Positions 23,562-32,369 of a DNA stretch of 38,032 nucleotides are shown here, piece after piece. How positions within the stretch are numbered: position 1 is the first letter of the stretch; each line of letters opens with the position of its first letter. A model generated the notes under the pieces. The model saw only the letters and a program-made list of their open reading frames with translations. It did not search any database and was not told the origin of the DNA. This stretch comes from Acidimicrobiia bacterium. GTDB taxonomy: Bacteria > Actinomycetota > Acidimicrobiia > Spongiisociales > UBA5794. The position numbers were made by a program, and so were the translations under genes. The stretch is from the NCBI GenBank assembly GCA_029939995.1, contig JAOZRW010000002.1, positions 82,265 through 120,296 of the forward strand. Direction: 5' to 3'.

Positions 23562-23646
23562 GTGTCGGAGAGAAGACTCGAACTTCCACGGGCTTTCGCC
23601 CACATGGCCCTCAACCATGCGCGTCTACCAATTCCGCCACTCCGAC
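23560..23646 (-). tRNA. tRNA-Leu, anticodon GAG
   Basis: An 87-base class II tRNA with CCA encoded. The acceptor stem pairs GTCGGAG with CTCCGAC. The D-arm is GCGGAATTGGTAGACGC, the anticodon arm CATGG-TTGAGGG-CCATG gives anticodon GAG (reads CUC and CUU), the long variable arm is TGGGCGAAAGCCCG, and the T-arm is GGAAG-TTCGAGT-CTTCT. All stems are intact, so it is likely functional. Confidence 0.97.
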
Positions 23647-23658
23647 GTAGCGGCCGGG

Positions 23659-23681
23659 AGTATAGGAACCCCGCCGGTCAA
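23659..23681 (-). promoter_or_regulatory. Possible tRNA-Leu promoter elements
   Basis: TATACT (23659-23664, five of six consensus) lies 12 bases before the mature tRNA 5' end. TTGACC (23676-23681) is upstream, but only 11 bases away, too short for a normal -35/-10 pair. The -10 may be genuine with another -35, or tRNA-Leu may be read through from oppF. Confidence 0.35.
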
Positions 23682-23686
23682 TCCCG

Positions 23687-24772
23687 CTAGAACACTTGTT
23701 GGATCTCGGGGAAGTGGCACGCGACCCAGTGTCCGGGCTCGAGCTCGCGGAACTCCGGTTCGTCGATGTCGCACTTGCCCTCGACGGCCTTCGGGCACCG
23801 GGTATGGAACCGGCATCCCGACGGCGGATTCGCCGGAGACGGGATATCCCCTTCGAGGATGATGCGCTTGCGGTTCGCTTCGATGTGCGGGTCCGGGATC
23901 GGAACGGCGGACAGCAACGCATGCGTGTACGGGTGCATGGGCCGGTCGTACAGGGCGTCACGGTCGGCCATCTCGACGATCTTGCCGAGGTACATCACCG
24001 CGACCCGGTCCGAGATGTGCCGGACGACGGACAGGTCGTGAGCGATGAACAGATACGTGAGGCCGTACTCGTCCTGCAGGTCGTCCATCAGGTTCAGAAC
24101 CTGGGCCTGGATCGAGACGTCGAGCGCCGACACCGGTTCGTCGAGAACCATGAACGACGGGTTGAGCGCGAGCGCCCGGGCGACCCCGATCCGTTGCCGC
24201 TGTCCTCCGGAGAACTCGTGCGGGTAGCGGTTCGCATGCTCGGGGCTCAGCCCCACGACCTTCAAGAGGTCCTTGACCTTCTCGAGACGCTCGCTCTTCG
24301 TCCCTTCTCCGTGGACGAGCAGCGGCTCGGCGATGATCGAAGCGACCGTCATGCGCGGGTTGAGCGAAGCGTAAGGATCTTGGAACACGATCTGCATGTC
24401 GCGACGAACCTCGCGCAGCAGGTCCTTCTTCGCCGTCGCGACGTTCACGATCTCGTCGTCTTCTCCCTCGCGCTCCATGCGGAACCAGACGTCGCCGGAC
24501 GTCGGTTCGAGCAGCCGCAGCAGCGAGCGGGCCGTCGTCGACTTGCCGCAGCCGGACTCACCGACGAGGCCGAGCGTCTCCCCTCGCTTGATCTCGAACG
24601 AGATGTCCGAGACGGCCTTGACCGCACCGATCTGCTTGCGGAAGAAGACCCCCTTGGTGATCGGGAACTCCTTGACGAGGTGGTTCACCCGCAGGATCAC
24701 ATCGTCGGGCAGGTTCGAAGGATCCACGACCTCCGGTTCGGCGGCAGCGGATCCGGTCGTCGTGTCGGTCAC
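23687..24772 (-). CDS. oppF: Oligopeptide ABC transporter ATP-binding protein OppF
   Basis: One of two ATPases driving the importer. The 361-residue protein has Walker [10 protein letters not shown] (about 64-72), Q-loop [15 protein letters not shown] signature [15 protein letters not shown], Walker [13 protein letters not shown] and the switch His in FIAHDLSVV. The oligopeptide-transporter C-terminal domain follows, ending with the Cys-rich GCRFHTRCP, a probable iron-sulfur or metal-binding cluster common in this family. The GTG at 24772 overlaps the oppD stop as GTGA. Confidence 0.93.
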   Translation of the reverse strand: MTDTTTGSAAAEPEVVDPSNLPDDVILRVNHLVKEFPITKGVFFRKQIGAVKAVSDISFEIKRGETLGLVGESGCGKSTTARSLLRLLEPTSGDVWFRMEREGEDDEIVNVATAKKDLLREVRRDMQIVFQDPYASLNPRMTVASIIAEPLLVHGEGTKSERLEKVKDLLKVVGLSPEHANRYPHEFSGGQRQRIGVARALALNPSFMVLDEPVSALDVSIQAQVLNLMDDLQDEYGLTYLFIAHDLSVVRHISDRVAVMYLGKIVEMADRDALYDRPMHPYTHALLSAVPIPDPHIEANRKRIILEGDIPSPANPPSGCRFHTRCPKAVEGKCDIDEPEFRELEPGHWVACHFPEIQQVF

Positions 24773-25815
24773 GATGATGCCCCCTCGCTCACGGCCGGCT
24801 CCTGCGTCTCCTCGCCGGCGGTCATGCTCTTGAGATCGAGTTCCTCTGCGTGGTGACAGGCGGCTCGTTGACCGGGGTTCCCCACGTCGCGGAGAGCCGG
24901 GAGCACCTCTCCGCAGATCTCGGTCGCGAAGTCGCACCTCGGTCGGAACCGGCAGCCCTTGGGAAGGTCGATCACCGACGGCGGGGCGCCCCGTACCGAG
25001 TGCAGTCGCTTGCGCTGCGCGTCGTCGAGGCGGGTCATGGACCCGAGGAGGCCCCAGGTATACGGGTGCTGCGGGTTGTAGTAGATGTCGTCGATCGAGC
25101 CGGATTCCACGATCCCGCCCGCGTACATGACGTGCACGTCGTCGCAGAAGCCTGCCACGACGCCGAGGTCGTGCGTGATCAGCATCACAGCCGTCCCGCG
25201 GTCTTCCGCGAGCTGAAGCATGAGGTCCATGATCTGGGCCTGCGTCGTCACGTCGAGCGCGGTCGTCGGCTCGTCGGCGATCAACAGGTCCGGGTTGCAG
25301 GACAGCCCCATGGCGATCATGATGCGCTGGCGCATCCCGCCCGAGTACTGATGCGGATAATCCATCATCCGCTGGCTCGCATTCGGGATCTGAACGTCTT
25401 CGATCGCCTGGATGGCGATCTCCCTGGCCTCGCTGCGACTCACGTCCTGGTGGAGGAGGATCGTTTCCATCAACTGGTCGCCGATCGTGTACACGGGGTT
25501 GAGCGCCGTCATCGGATCCTGGAAGATCATGGCGATCTGGCCGCCCCGAACTTCCTGCATCTGGTCCTCGTCCAACTCGAGGAGGTTCTGACCCTTGAAC
25601 AGGATCCGACCGGTGACGATCTCGCCGGCGGGTGGCTCGATGAGGCCCATGACGGACAGCGCCGTGACGGACTTGCCGGAACCGGACTCACCGACGACGC
25701 CGAGACGCTGGCCCGGCTCCATCGTGAACGAGATCCCGTCGACGGCGCGCACGATGCCCTCTTCGGTCGAGAAATACGTGCGTAGGTCATCGACTACGAG
25801 CAGCGGTTCACTCAC
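24769..25815 (-). CDS. oppD: Oligopeptide ABC transporter ATP-binding protein OppD
   Basis: Partner ATPase of OppF. The 348-residue protein has Walker A GESGSGKS (about 43-50), Q-loop [15 protein letters not shown] signature [15 protein letters not shown], Walker [13 protein letters not shown] and the switch His in LITHDLGVV. The C-terminal oligopeptide domain ends with [11 protein letters not shown] and further Cys residues. The GTG at 25815 has AGGGA a few bases upstream and lies six bases after oppC. Confidence 0.93.
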   Translation of the reverse strand: MSEPLLVVDDLRTYFSTEEGIVRAVDGISFTMEPGQRLGVVGESGSGKSVTALSVMGLIEPPAGEIVTGRILFKGQNLLELDEDQMQEVRGGQIAMIFQDPMTALNPVYTIGDQLMETILLHQDVSRSEAREIAIQAIEDVQIPNASQRMMDYPHQYSGGMRQRIMIAMGLSCNPDLLIADEPTTALDVTTQAQIMDLMLQLAEDRGTAVMLITHDLGVVAGFCDDVHVMYAGGIVESGSIDDIYYNPQHPYTWGLLGSMTRLDDAQRKRLHSVRGAPPSVIDLPKGCRFRPRCDFATEICGEVLPALRDVGNPGQRAACHHAEELDLKSMTAGEETQEPAVSEGASS

Positions 25816-25821
25816 GAGTCC

Positions 25822-26877
25822 CTACTTCCTTTCGATCGTCTGCGTCGGGTCGAGCGCGTCGCGCAGACCGTCGCCGAGGAAATTGATCGACAACACGGTG
25901 ATGACGAGAGCCGATGCCGAGAAGAACAGCTCCCACCAGAACCCACGCACGGCGAGGCGCCCGCCCTCTGCGGCCATCGCCCCCCACGTCGGCGTCGGTG
26001 GCGGAACACCGAAGCCGAGGAACGACAGCGCCGCCTCGATGACGATGGCGATGCCGACCGTGAGCGTCGTCTGCACGATGATCGGGCTCATGGCGTTGGG
26101 AAGCGCGTGCCGGAAGATGATCCTGCGGTCGCTCGCCCCGGCGGCTCGCGCCGCTTCGACGAACTCCTTCTCCCGCAGCGAGAGGAATTCGGCGCGCACG
26201 ATCCTGGCAAGCCCTCCCCACGAAAGGAATCCGAGGAGGAGCGCGATGCCCATCGGACCCTGCTTGATCCAGCTGGGTAAGAAGGACATCTCCGGGAGGA
26301 TCCTCCCGACGACGATGGCGACGGGGAGGAGCGGGAGCCCGAGTACGAGGTCGGTGAAGCGCATGAGGGACTGATCGACGGCTCCCGGATAGTACCCGGC
26401 GATCGAGCCGATGATGGTTCCGAGGAGAGCAACGATGAAGCCGGTCACGAACCCGACGGTCAAGCTCGCCCGCCCGCCGTAGATCACCCGGGTGAAGACG
26501 CCTCGACCGAGGTCGTCCGAGCCGAACAGGAGCGCCGTGGCACTGGCGTCGACGGGCTCCCCGCCCGGTGGCAGAGAGTTGATCGTCCCGTCGTTGAGCC
26601 GGGGGGCGATGTTCCGCAGCGTCCTGCCGCCGTCGTCGACGAGTCGCTCGACGGGACTGTCGATCCATCCCGCCGACTGCATCATGGGGGCGGCCAGGAC
26701 GACGAGCACGAGCAGCACGAGGACGCCGCTGGCGATCATGGCGAGCCGGTGCCTCCTCAGCCGGGTCCAGAAGAGGTCCCATTGCGTGATCGGCTCGACC
26801 GCGATCCCCTCGGACTCGCCCAGTGCGATGGACTCCGACGGTTCTTCCGCGTCGGTGATGAACTTCCCTTTACTCAT
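25822..26877 (-). CDS. oppC: Oligopeptide ABC transporter permease OppC
   Basis: Membrane subunit of the importer. The 351-residue protein has a cytoplasmic N-terminus, one membrane span (about 48-65), a periplasmic loop, then five spans of the BPD_transp_1 domain with the EAA-like loop EFVEAARAAGASDRRIIFRHALPN that contacts the ATPases. The ATG at 26877 lies in the end of oppB (8-base overlap), with GAGG seven bases upstream. A longer frame starts eight codons earlier but has no ribosome-binding site. Confidence 0.93.
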   Translation of the reverse strand: MSKGKFITDAEEPSESIALGESEGIAVEPITQWDLFWTRLRRHRLAMIASGVLVLLVLVVLAAPMMQSAGWIDSPVERLVDDGGRTLRNIAPRLNDGTINSLPPGGEPVDASATALLFGSDDLGRGVFTRVIYGGRASLTVGFVTGFIVALLGTIIGSIAGYYPGAVDQSLMRFTDLVLGLPLLPVAIVVGRILPEMSFLPSWIKQGPMGIALLLGFLSWGGLARIVRAEFLSLREKEFVEAARAAGASDRRIIFRHALPNAMSPIIVQTTLTVGIAIVIEAALSFLGFGVPPPTPTWGAMAAEGGRLAVRGFWWELFFSASALVITVLSINFLGDGLRDALDPTQTIERK

Positions 26878-28021
26878 AGCGCACCCTCGGGTCCATGACA
26901 CCGTAGAGGATGTCTGCGACGACGTTCATGATGACGATTCCGATTCCGATGATCATCACGATCGCCATGATCACCGGGTAGTCGACGGTGCCGATGGCGG
27001 CGATGTAGAGGCGGCCGACGCCGGGCCATCCGAAGATGGTCTCCGTGATGATCGCTCCGCCGATCATGAATGCGATGTCGAGCGAGATCAGGGTAACGAC
27101 GGGGATCAGCGCGTTCCGCAGCGCATGCTTGATGATGATCCGGCTGCGGGGCAGCCCCTTCGCTTTCGCCGTTCGCAGGTAGTCGCTGTGCAGCACTTCG
27201 AGCATCGATGCTCGTTGGAACCGCGAGTAGCCGGCGAGGGAGATGAGCGCGATCGAAACGGCGGGTAAGACGAGGTGTTGGAGCGTGTCTCCGAGCTTCT
27301 GCCAGAAGGTCATGTCCGAATAGCCGGGGCTGTTCATTCCCGCCACGTAGAAGAGCTTCACCCCGGTCCACTTCTCGAAGTAGAGGGCGAAGATCAGTTG
27401 GAGACCGACTCCGACGATGAAGATCGGCGTCGAGAACGCGATGAACGCCCCCGTCGTTCCGAGCTGGTCGAAGAACGAATACTGCCGGATCGCCTGGTAG
27501 ATCCCGAGAGGGATCCCGATGACGAGAGCGAGGAACAACGCCGTGAACCCGAGCCGGAACGTCGCCCCCACACGGCTGAATACGAGGTCCCAGACGTCGC
27601 CCGCACCCTGGAACGACGTTCCCCAGTCGAACTTGATCGTGAGGTTCGTGAACGTCACGTACATGGCAACGATCCACACGACCAGGATCAGGGCGCCCTT
27701 CCAGTGCGCCTTCATGAACTTGCCGATGGCGACCGTTGCCGCCGCGGCGGCCCCGATCGCGATGATCGGAAGCGCGTTGTGCAACGAGAACTCCGATGGT
27801 CGCACGTAGTGGCTCAACCACGTCACGTACTGCTTCCAGATCGGCTGGTCCAACCCCCACTGTTCGGTGAGTTGCTGGATGACCGGTTGCATCCGCGGGT
27901 TCAAGCGCAATCGATCGAGTGGACCGCCGCCGGAGAGCTGCAAGAGCATGAAAACGATCATGCTCAACGCCAGCAACGTCACAAGGCCGTAGACCAGACG
28001 TCGGGTGATATATGCGAGCAT
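26870..28021 (-). CDS. oppB: Oligopeptide ABC transporter permease OppB with an extra two-helix insertion
   Basis: Membrane subunit of the importer, 383 residues against a usual 305-340. The N-terminal TM1 (MLAYITRRLVYGLVTLLALS) and the C-terminal BPD_transp_1 domain with the EAA-like loop (DYLRTAKAKGLPRSRIIIKHALRN) are normal. Between them, at about 80-128, lies an inserted pair of hydrophobic segments (ALPIIAIGAAAAATVAIGKF and GALILVVWIVAMYVTF). The ATG at 28021 has GGAGG five bases upstream. Confidence 0.93.
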   Translation of the reverse strand: MLAYITRRLVYGLVTLLALSMIVFMLLQLSGGGPLDRLRLNPRMQPVIQQLTEQWGLDQPIWKQYVTWLSHYVRPSEFSLHNALPIIAIGAAAAATVAIGKFMKAHWKGALILVVWIVAMYVTFTNLTIKFDWGTSFQGAGDVWDLVFSRVGATFRLGFTALFLALVIGIPLGIYQAIRQYSFFDQLGTTGAFIAFSTPIFIVGVGLQLIFALYFEKWTGVKLFYVAGMNSPGYSDMTFWQKLGDTLQHLVLPAVSIALISLAGYSRFQRASMLEVLHSDYLRTAKAKGLPRSRIIIKHALRNALIPVVTLISLDIAFMIGGAIITETIFGWPGVGRLYIAAIGTVDYPVIMAIVMIIGIGIVIMNVVADILYGVMDPRVRYE

Positions 28022-28100
28022 CGAAGCCTCCGGCTCGTGAACGCCGCAACTATACATCTCGCTCGTCGCGAAGGTGACACCGGGCTCGCCCGACACGCGA

Positions 28101-28126
28101 GAGAGGGGCCCCGGAGGGCCCCTCTC
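28101..28126. terminator. Strong hairpin between oppA and oppB
   Basis: GAGAGGGGCCC (28101-28111) and GGGCCCCTCTC (28116-28126) pair perfectly for 11 bp across a four-base loop, 24 bases past the oppA stop and 80 bases before oppB. There is no U-run. In many peptide importers such a structure stabilises oppA mRNA or partly terminates, giving more binding protein than permease. Confidence 0.65.
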
Positions 28127-28149
28127 ATCATCGCTTCATCTATCGAGGA

Positions 28150-29967
28150 CTACATGTCCGTGCGATACCACTCTTCGATGTTCCAGGTGTGGCTGGCCTG
28201 AGTCGGGTTGTGCTTGAAGCCACCCACCTCGTCCTCCCACACCGCTGCCGTGACGAGCCGCGCATAGAGCGGGTGCATCACAGCGTTGTCGGCGAGGATG
28301 TTCTCTGCCTCATTGATGAGGGCGGTGAGTTCATCCGGGTCGACGGTCTGGTTCATCTCGTCGCGGACCTCCGCGTAGCGCTCCGAGGCGGCGTCCGTGA
28401 AGGCGCCTTCCTCGGCGATGCCGTAGCGGTAGTAGTTCGCGCCGTCCGGCGGCGGAGCCTCCGGGTCGAACACATCGTGGATGCCGATGAGGCCGGACAG
28501 GCCGGGGGAACCGACCCATGCCCACTCACCGAGGTCCCACTTGCCGTTGTCGAGCGTCTCACCGAAGAACAGCTGAGAATCCTGCAGCTGGTTCTCGTAG
28601 GGGATGCCGGAAGCGGCGAACATGTCGACGAACAGTTCGGACATCTTCACACGGGCGTCGTTGTTCGACGTCGTGGAGAAGACGACCGAGCAGTCCTTGC
28701 CGGTCTCTTCGACGGCCTGTGCGTACAGCTCGGCTGCCTTCGCCGGATCCGTGGCGTACTGTGCCCACGCTTCCTGCGAGAGGGTCGGGCTGAATGCATC
28801 GACGTACGAGTCGAGCGGCTCGACCTGGCCGGCGAGGATCTCGTCGACAAGCAGCTGCTTGTCGATCGTGAATCCGACGGCCTGACGCATCGCGAGGCTC
28901 TCGTTACAAGAGTTCTCGTTCATGTCGAAGCGACCGTCGCTGAACTGGAAGTTCGCGTGCTCCCACACAGGACCGGACAGCACCTCGACACGGGCACCTT
29001 CGGACTCGAGAGCCTGGAGGGTCTCGATCGTCTCGGTGTTCGGCGGGGGCTGGATGACATCGACCTCACGGGCCTTGAAGGCATTGATGATCGACTCGGT
29101 CTCGGGGATGAACTTGAAGATCACGTCGTCGAGATACGGCAGCTGCTGCCCCGTCTCGGGATCGGTCTTCCAGTAGTTGTCGTTACGGACGAGCTTCACG
29201 AACTCACCCTTGGCCCACTCGTTGAACACGAACGGTCCGCTCGACGCCCACATCTTGTCGTTCCAGTCGGACGCGAAGTCCGAACCCTCGATCGAGTGCT
29301 TCGGCAGGATGGTGCCGAAGATCAGCTCGTAGAGAGCGGTCGGAGCAGCAAGCGTGTACTCGAACGTCTTGTCACCGACGACGACGGTGTCGAGGTCGAT
29401 GTCTTCGTAGGTCGTCTTGTCGACGGGGAGGTCCGGATCGAGGATCGTGTTGAGCGTGAACATGAAGTCCTCGCCCGTGATCGGCGTCCCATCTTCCCAC
29501 TGCGCCTCGTCCCTGATCGTGTACTTGACGGTCATGGTGCCGTCATCGTTCACGACGACGCCGCCGTTGGCGGTCGTCGGAAGCTCGGTCACGAGCTCGG
29601 GGATGAGTTCGAGGGTGTATCCATCGATCTCCTGGACACCCGACAGGTAGCCCTGTCCGATGATCGAGACGATGAAGTTGTCGCCACCCGGAACGAACGG
29701 GTTGAGGGTCGGCGGTTCCTGGTCATCCGCAACGATCGCTTCGCCACCGTACGGCTTCTCAGGCTTCGCCTCAGTCGTCGTGGTGGTCGGTGCTGCAGTC
29801 GTCGTGGTTGCTTCGGCTGCCGTCGTCGTGGTTGCTTCGGCTGCCGTCGTCGTGGTTTCTTCCGTATCGCCCGTGTCGCTGTCCGAAGAACAGGCGGCTG
29901 CCACGAGGGCAAAGGCTACGAGAAGAACCATCAACGCGACAGTGCGGTTTCGCCGCAATCGAGTCAA
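28150..29967 (-). CDS. oppA: Oligopeptide ABC transporter substrate-binding lipoprotein OppA-like
   Basis: Membrane-anchored receptor of the importer, SBP_bac_5 family. The 605-residue protein has a signal peptide (MTRLRRNRTVALMVLLVAFA) with the lipobox-like VAAAC (Cys26), a Thr-rich linker (about 37-68), and a mature domain starting near PYGGEAIVADDQEPPTLNPF. The conserved block AMRQAVGFTIDKQLLVDEIL is typical of the family. The TTG start at 29967 is supported by AAGGAGG five bases upstream. It lies 55 bases after secG with no convincing promoter between, so it may be partly read through. Whether peptides, nickel or other solutes are bound cannot be told. Confidence 0.93.
   Translation of the reverse strand: MTRLRRNRTVALMVLLVAFALVAAACSSDSDTGDTEETTTTAAEATTTTAAEATTTTAAPTTTTTEAKPEKPYGGEAIVADDQEPPTLNPFVPGGDNFIVSIIGQGYLSGVQEIDGYTLELIPELVTELPTTANGGVVVNDDGTMTVKYTIRDEAQWEDGTPITGEDFMFTLNTILDPDLPVDKTTYEDIDLDTVVVGDKTFEYTLAAPTALYELIFGTILPKHSIEGSDFASDWNDKMWASSGPFVFNEWAKGEFVKLVRNDNYWKTDPETGQQLPYLDDVIFKFIPETESIINAFKAREVDVIQPPPNTETIETLQALESEGARVEVLSGPVWEHANFQFSDGRFDMNENSCNESLAMRQAVGFTIDKQLLVDEILAGQVEPLDSYVDAFSPTLSQEAWAQYATDPAKAAELYAQAVEETGKDCSVVFSTTSNNDARVKMSELFVDMFAASGIPYENQLQDSQLFFGETLDNGKWDLGEWAWVGSPGLSGLIGIHDVFDPEAPPPDGANYYRYGIAEEGAFTDAASERYAEVRDEMNQTVDPDELTALINEAENILADNAVMHPLYARLVTAAVWEDEVGGFKHNPTQASHTWNIEEWYRTDM
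29798..29857. repeat. 24-bp direct repeat in the oppA linker region
   Basis: Two exact 24-base copies (29798-29821 and 29822-29845) and a 12-base partial third (29846-29857) encode the TTTTAAEA units of the lipoprotein linker. Slippage here would vary linker length. Confidence 0.85.
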
Positions 29968-30022
29968 GGTTGCCTCCTTGTATCAGCGCGTTGGTTCCAG
30001 GCTCCACTGGGTCCCGTAGGAC

Positions 30023-30256
30023 TCAGGCCATGAGCCACGTCAACCAGAGCGTGGACACGGAGAACAGAATCGCCATCACCACGGTAAGGCGATCGAGATT
30101 CCTCTCGACCACCGTTGAACCACCGATACTTCCGCCGCTCATACCTCCACCGAACATGTCGGAGACCCCACCACCACGTCCCGCATGCAGCAGGACGAGG
30201 AAGATGAGGCCGAGAGAGATGAGCAGCTGGAACACTGCGACGAATCCGGTCAGCAA
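30023..30256 (-). CDS. secG: Protein translocase subunit SecG
   Basis: Small auxiliary subunit of the SecYEG channel. The 77-residue protein has two membrane spans (about 4-24 and 57-75) joined by the Gly-rich loop RGGGVSDMFGGGMSGGS, the family hallmark. It starts at TTG 30256, with AAAGGG eight bases upstream. secG follows the glycolytic genes in many actinobacteria. A possible promoter lies at 30310-30338. Confidence 0.95.
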   Translation of the reverse strand: MLTGFVAVFQLLISLGLIFLVLLHAGRGGGVSDMFGGGMSGGSIGGSTVVERNLDRLTVVMAILFSVSTLWLTWLMA

Positions 30257-30309
30257 CCCTGGAACCCTTTACTCAGTGATCCGCATCTCAAGCGGACCGT
30301 TCGGGGAGA

Positions 30310-30338
30310 AGTATGACCGTCTCTCGTCGCTAGTGCAA
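30310..30338 (-). promoter_or_regulatory. Candidate promoter upstream of secG
   Basis: On the minus strand TTGCAC (30333-30338) and CATACT (30310-30315) are 17 bases apart, 53 bases before the secG start. The -10 matches four of six positions and the -35 three of six. The remaining 182-base gap between gpmA and secG shows no other clear element. Confidence 0.4.
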
Positions 30339-30438
30339 ACACTGAACCGCACATTTCGCGAAGTTCGGCCCGGCGCAAAGCCCGCTGCGAAGGTTCCACG
30401 CTCTCGGCGGGCAACGGTCGACGGCACCCACCGCGGGA

Positions 30439-31188
30439 TCAGGTCGTTCCGGCCTGCTTCGCAACCTCCGCCGCCGCTTTCGCCGCCGCCTCCGGGTCAC
30501 CCAGGTAGCGGCTCTCGACGGGACGCAGATCGGCGTCGAGCCGGTAGACGAGCGGGATCCCCGTCGGGATGTTCAAGCCCGTGATCTCCTCGTCGGACAC
30601 GCCGTCGAGGTGCTTCACGAGCGCCCGGAGGCTGTTCCCGTGGGCCACGACGATGACCCGGCGACCGGATCGGAGGTCCGGCACGATCCGGTCGTACCAG
30701 TAGGGCAGCATGCGGTCGACGACGTCGGCGAGACACTCGGTCCCCGGAGCGAGCTCCGGCGGCATCCATGCGTAGCGCGCGTCGTTGCTCGGATGACGCG
30801 GATCGCTCGGTTCGAGGGCGGGCGGTGGCGTGTCGTACGACCGCCGCCAGATGTGGACCTGATCGGGACCGTGCTCGTCGGTCGTCTGCTTCTTGTTCAG
30901 CCCCTGCAGCGCCCCGTAGTGGCGTTCGTTGAGCCTCCAGTGCTTCTCCACCGGTATCCATCCGAGATCCATCTCGTCGAGGGCGATGGCGGCCGTGTCG
31001 ATGGCTCGCCGGAGGAGCGACGTGTGGACCACGTCGAACGTGAACCCGGACTCACTCATCAGCCGGCCCGCTTCCTTCGCTTCGGAGATCCCCTGTTCGG
31101 AGAGCGCCACGTCGGTCCACCCGGTGAAGACGTTCTCGAGGTTCCAGAGGCTCTGTCCGTGTCGCAACAGGACCAGCGTGTATTCCAT
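30439..31188 (-). CDS. gpmA: 2,3-bisphosphoglycerate-dependent phosphoglycerate mutase
   Basis: Glycolytic/gluconeogenic enzyme interconverting 3- and 2-phosphoglycerate. The 249-residue protein has the phosphohistidine motif [10 protein letters not shown] (catalytic His in RHG), the Glu in [14 protein letters not shown], and the second catalytic His in [15 protein letters not shown]. The ATG at 31188 has GGAG five bases upstream and directly precedes the RHG strand. It is 26 bases after the 130-residue gene and completes the block gap-pgk-tpiA-x-gpmA, which covers four of the lower glycolysis steps. Confidence 0.96.
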   Translation of the reverse strand: MEYTLVLLRHGQSLWNLENVFTGWTDVALSEQGISEAKEAGRLMSESGFTFDVVHTSLLRRAIDTAAIALDEMDLGWIPVEKHWRLNERHYGALQGLNKKQTTDEHGPDQVHIWRRSYDTPPPALEPSDPRHPSNDARYAWMPPELAPGTECLADVVDRMLPYWYDRIVPDLRSGRRVIVVAHGNSLRALVKHLDGVSDEEITGLNIPTGIPLVYRLDADLRPVESRYLGDPEAAAKAAAEVAKQAGTT

Positions 31189-31214
31189 TTCGGCTCCTTC
31201 CGGCGATGCCGGGC

Positions 31215-31607
31215 TCAGTCTGTTCCCACGGGCTCGCTCGTGAACCCGTGGACGGTCCAATTCGGTGTTCGCAGCCCCGACCAGGGTCCGGAGCGCATCG
31301 AGAGACGGGACTCCACGTTGAGGGGCAACAGCCCCTCATGGCGGCCGCCGCACCCGAGGATCACCTCTGAGAGGATCTCACGAGCCGCCGACTCGCGGTC
31401 GCTCTCGGGATCTCCGACCACCGTCAACGCCAGGACCACGCGGGCCGACTCGAGATCCGCGTCGAGGTCGATCTCGGCGGCGACGTCGTACTCCCGGAGC
31501 GCGTCGACCACGCGGTCCAGATGCGGCCGGAGTGAGTCATCGACATCCCAGGGGACCCGCCGCGAGACACGGAAGTCTCCCCGCACGCGCCAGAGATCGT
31601 CGTTCAC
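31215..31607 (-). CDS. 130-residue protein of unknown function in the glycolytic operon
   Basis: No family is recognised. The protein starts [19 protein letters not shown], looks alpha/beta with an acidic middle ([26 protein letters not shown]), and has a Gly/Arg-rich region GCGGRHEG. It has no signal, membrane span or Cys cluster. The GTG at 31607 overlaps the tpiA stop as GTGA, so it is probably co-translated, and gpmA follows after 26 bases. This placement suggests a role linked to triose or phosphoglycerate metabolism but gives no direct clue. Confidence 0.75.
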   Translation of the reverse strand: MNDDLWRVRGDFRVSRRVPWDVDDSLRPHLDRVVDALREYDVAAEIDLDADLESARVVLALTVVGDPESDRESAAREILSEVILGCGGRHEGLLPLNVESRLSMRSGPWSGLRTPNWTVHGFTSEPVGTD

Positions 31608-32368
31608 ACCCAGTAGCGGATCACGGAGGCGAACGTGTCGGGGTCGAGGCTGGCGCCTCCGACGAGACCACCGTCGATGTCGCGCTTGGCCATCAACCCG
31701 GCCACGTTGCCCGGGTTCATCGATCCCCCGTAGAGGATCCGGGTCTTTTCGGCGGCATCCCCCGCGATGCCGGCGATCGTATTCCGGATGTACGTCGCCA
31801 TCGCGCCGGCGTCGTCGTCGGACGCGGTGCGTCCGGTGCCGATCGCCCAGATCGGCTCGTACGCCACGACCATTCCGGCGATCTGGTCGGTCGTCAAACC
31901 GGAGAGACCGGCACGGACCTGACCGCCGACTTTCTCCTCGGTCACACCGTCTTCCCGCTCCGCTTCCGTCTCGCCGACGCAGAGGATCGGCGTCATCCCC
32001 GCGTCGAGCACGGCTTTGACCTTCCGGTTCACGTCTTCGTCGGTCTCACCGAACAGCTCGCGTCGTTCCGAGTGGCCGACGATCACGTACGACACGGAAA
32101 GTTTGGCCAGCATGCCCGGAGCGATCTCGCCCGTGTAGGCCCCCTTCTCCTCCCAGTACACGTTCTGAGCGCCGAGGCCGATCGGCAGATGATCGGTCTC
32201 GATGACCGTCTGCGCGGAGCGGAGCGCCGTGAACGGCGGGCAGACGACCACGTCGACTCGCTGGTAGTCCTTGTGGTCGAGGCGGTAGCTCAGTTTCTGG
32301 ACCATCTGGATCGCTTCGAGATGGGTTGCGTTCATCTTCCAGTTTCCGGCGATCAGGTTCTTGCGCAT
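31604..32368 (-). CDS. tpiA: Triosephosphate isomerase
   Basis: Interconverts dihydroxyacetone phosphate and glyceraldehyde 3-phosphate. The 254-residue TIM barrel has N-terminal AGNWKMN (catalytic Lys and Asn), the catalytic His in VIVGHSERRELFGE, the catalytic Glu in AYEPIWAIGTG with loop 6 following, and the phosphate-binding ILYGGSMNPGN and GLVGGASL. The ATG at 32368 has GGAG five bases upstream, inside the end of pgk, and lies one base after the pgk stop. The frame is open further upstream but lacks protein-like sequence. Confidence 0.98.
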   Translation of the reverse strand: MRKNLIAGNWKMNATHLEAIQMVQKLSYRLDHKDYQRVDVVVCPPFTALRSAQTVIETDHLPIGLGAQNVYWEEKGAYTGEIAPGMLAKLSVSYVIVGHSERRELFGETDEDVNRKVKAVLDAGMTPILCVGETEAEREDGVTEEKVGGQVRAGLSGLTTDQIAGMVVAYEPIWAIGTGRTASDDDAGAMATYIRNTIAGIAGDAAEKTRILYGGSMNPGNVAGLMAKRDIDGGLVGGASLDPDTFASVIRYWV

Positions 32369-32369
32369 G

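Noticed and set aside
29798-29857. CRISPR-like direct repeats
   Set aside because: The copies are adjacent without spacers, lie in frame in oppA and encode a Thr/Ala linker.
28189-30033. A 614-codon plus-strand frame opposite oppA
   Set aside because: Antisense shadow; oppA has a full signal peptide, lipobox, conserved binding-protein motifs and a strong ribosome-binding site.
30354-30361. TTCGCGAA palindrome between gpmA and secG
   Set aside because: Eight bases is short enough to arise by chance in GC-rich DNA, and it is not positioned over any promoter element.
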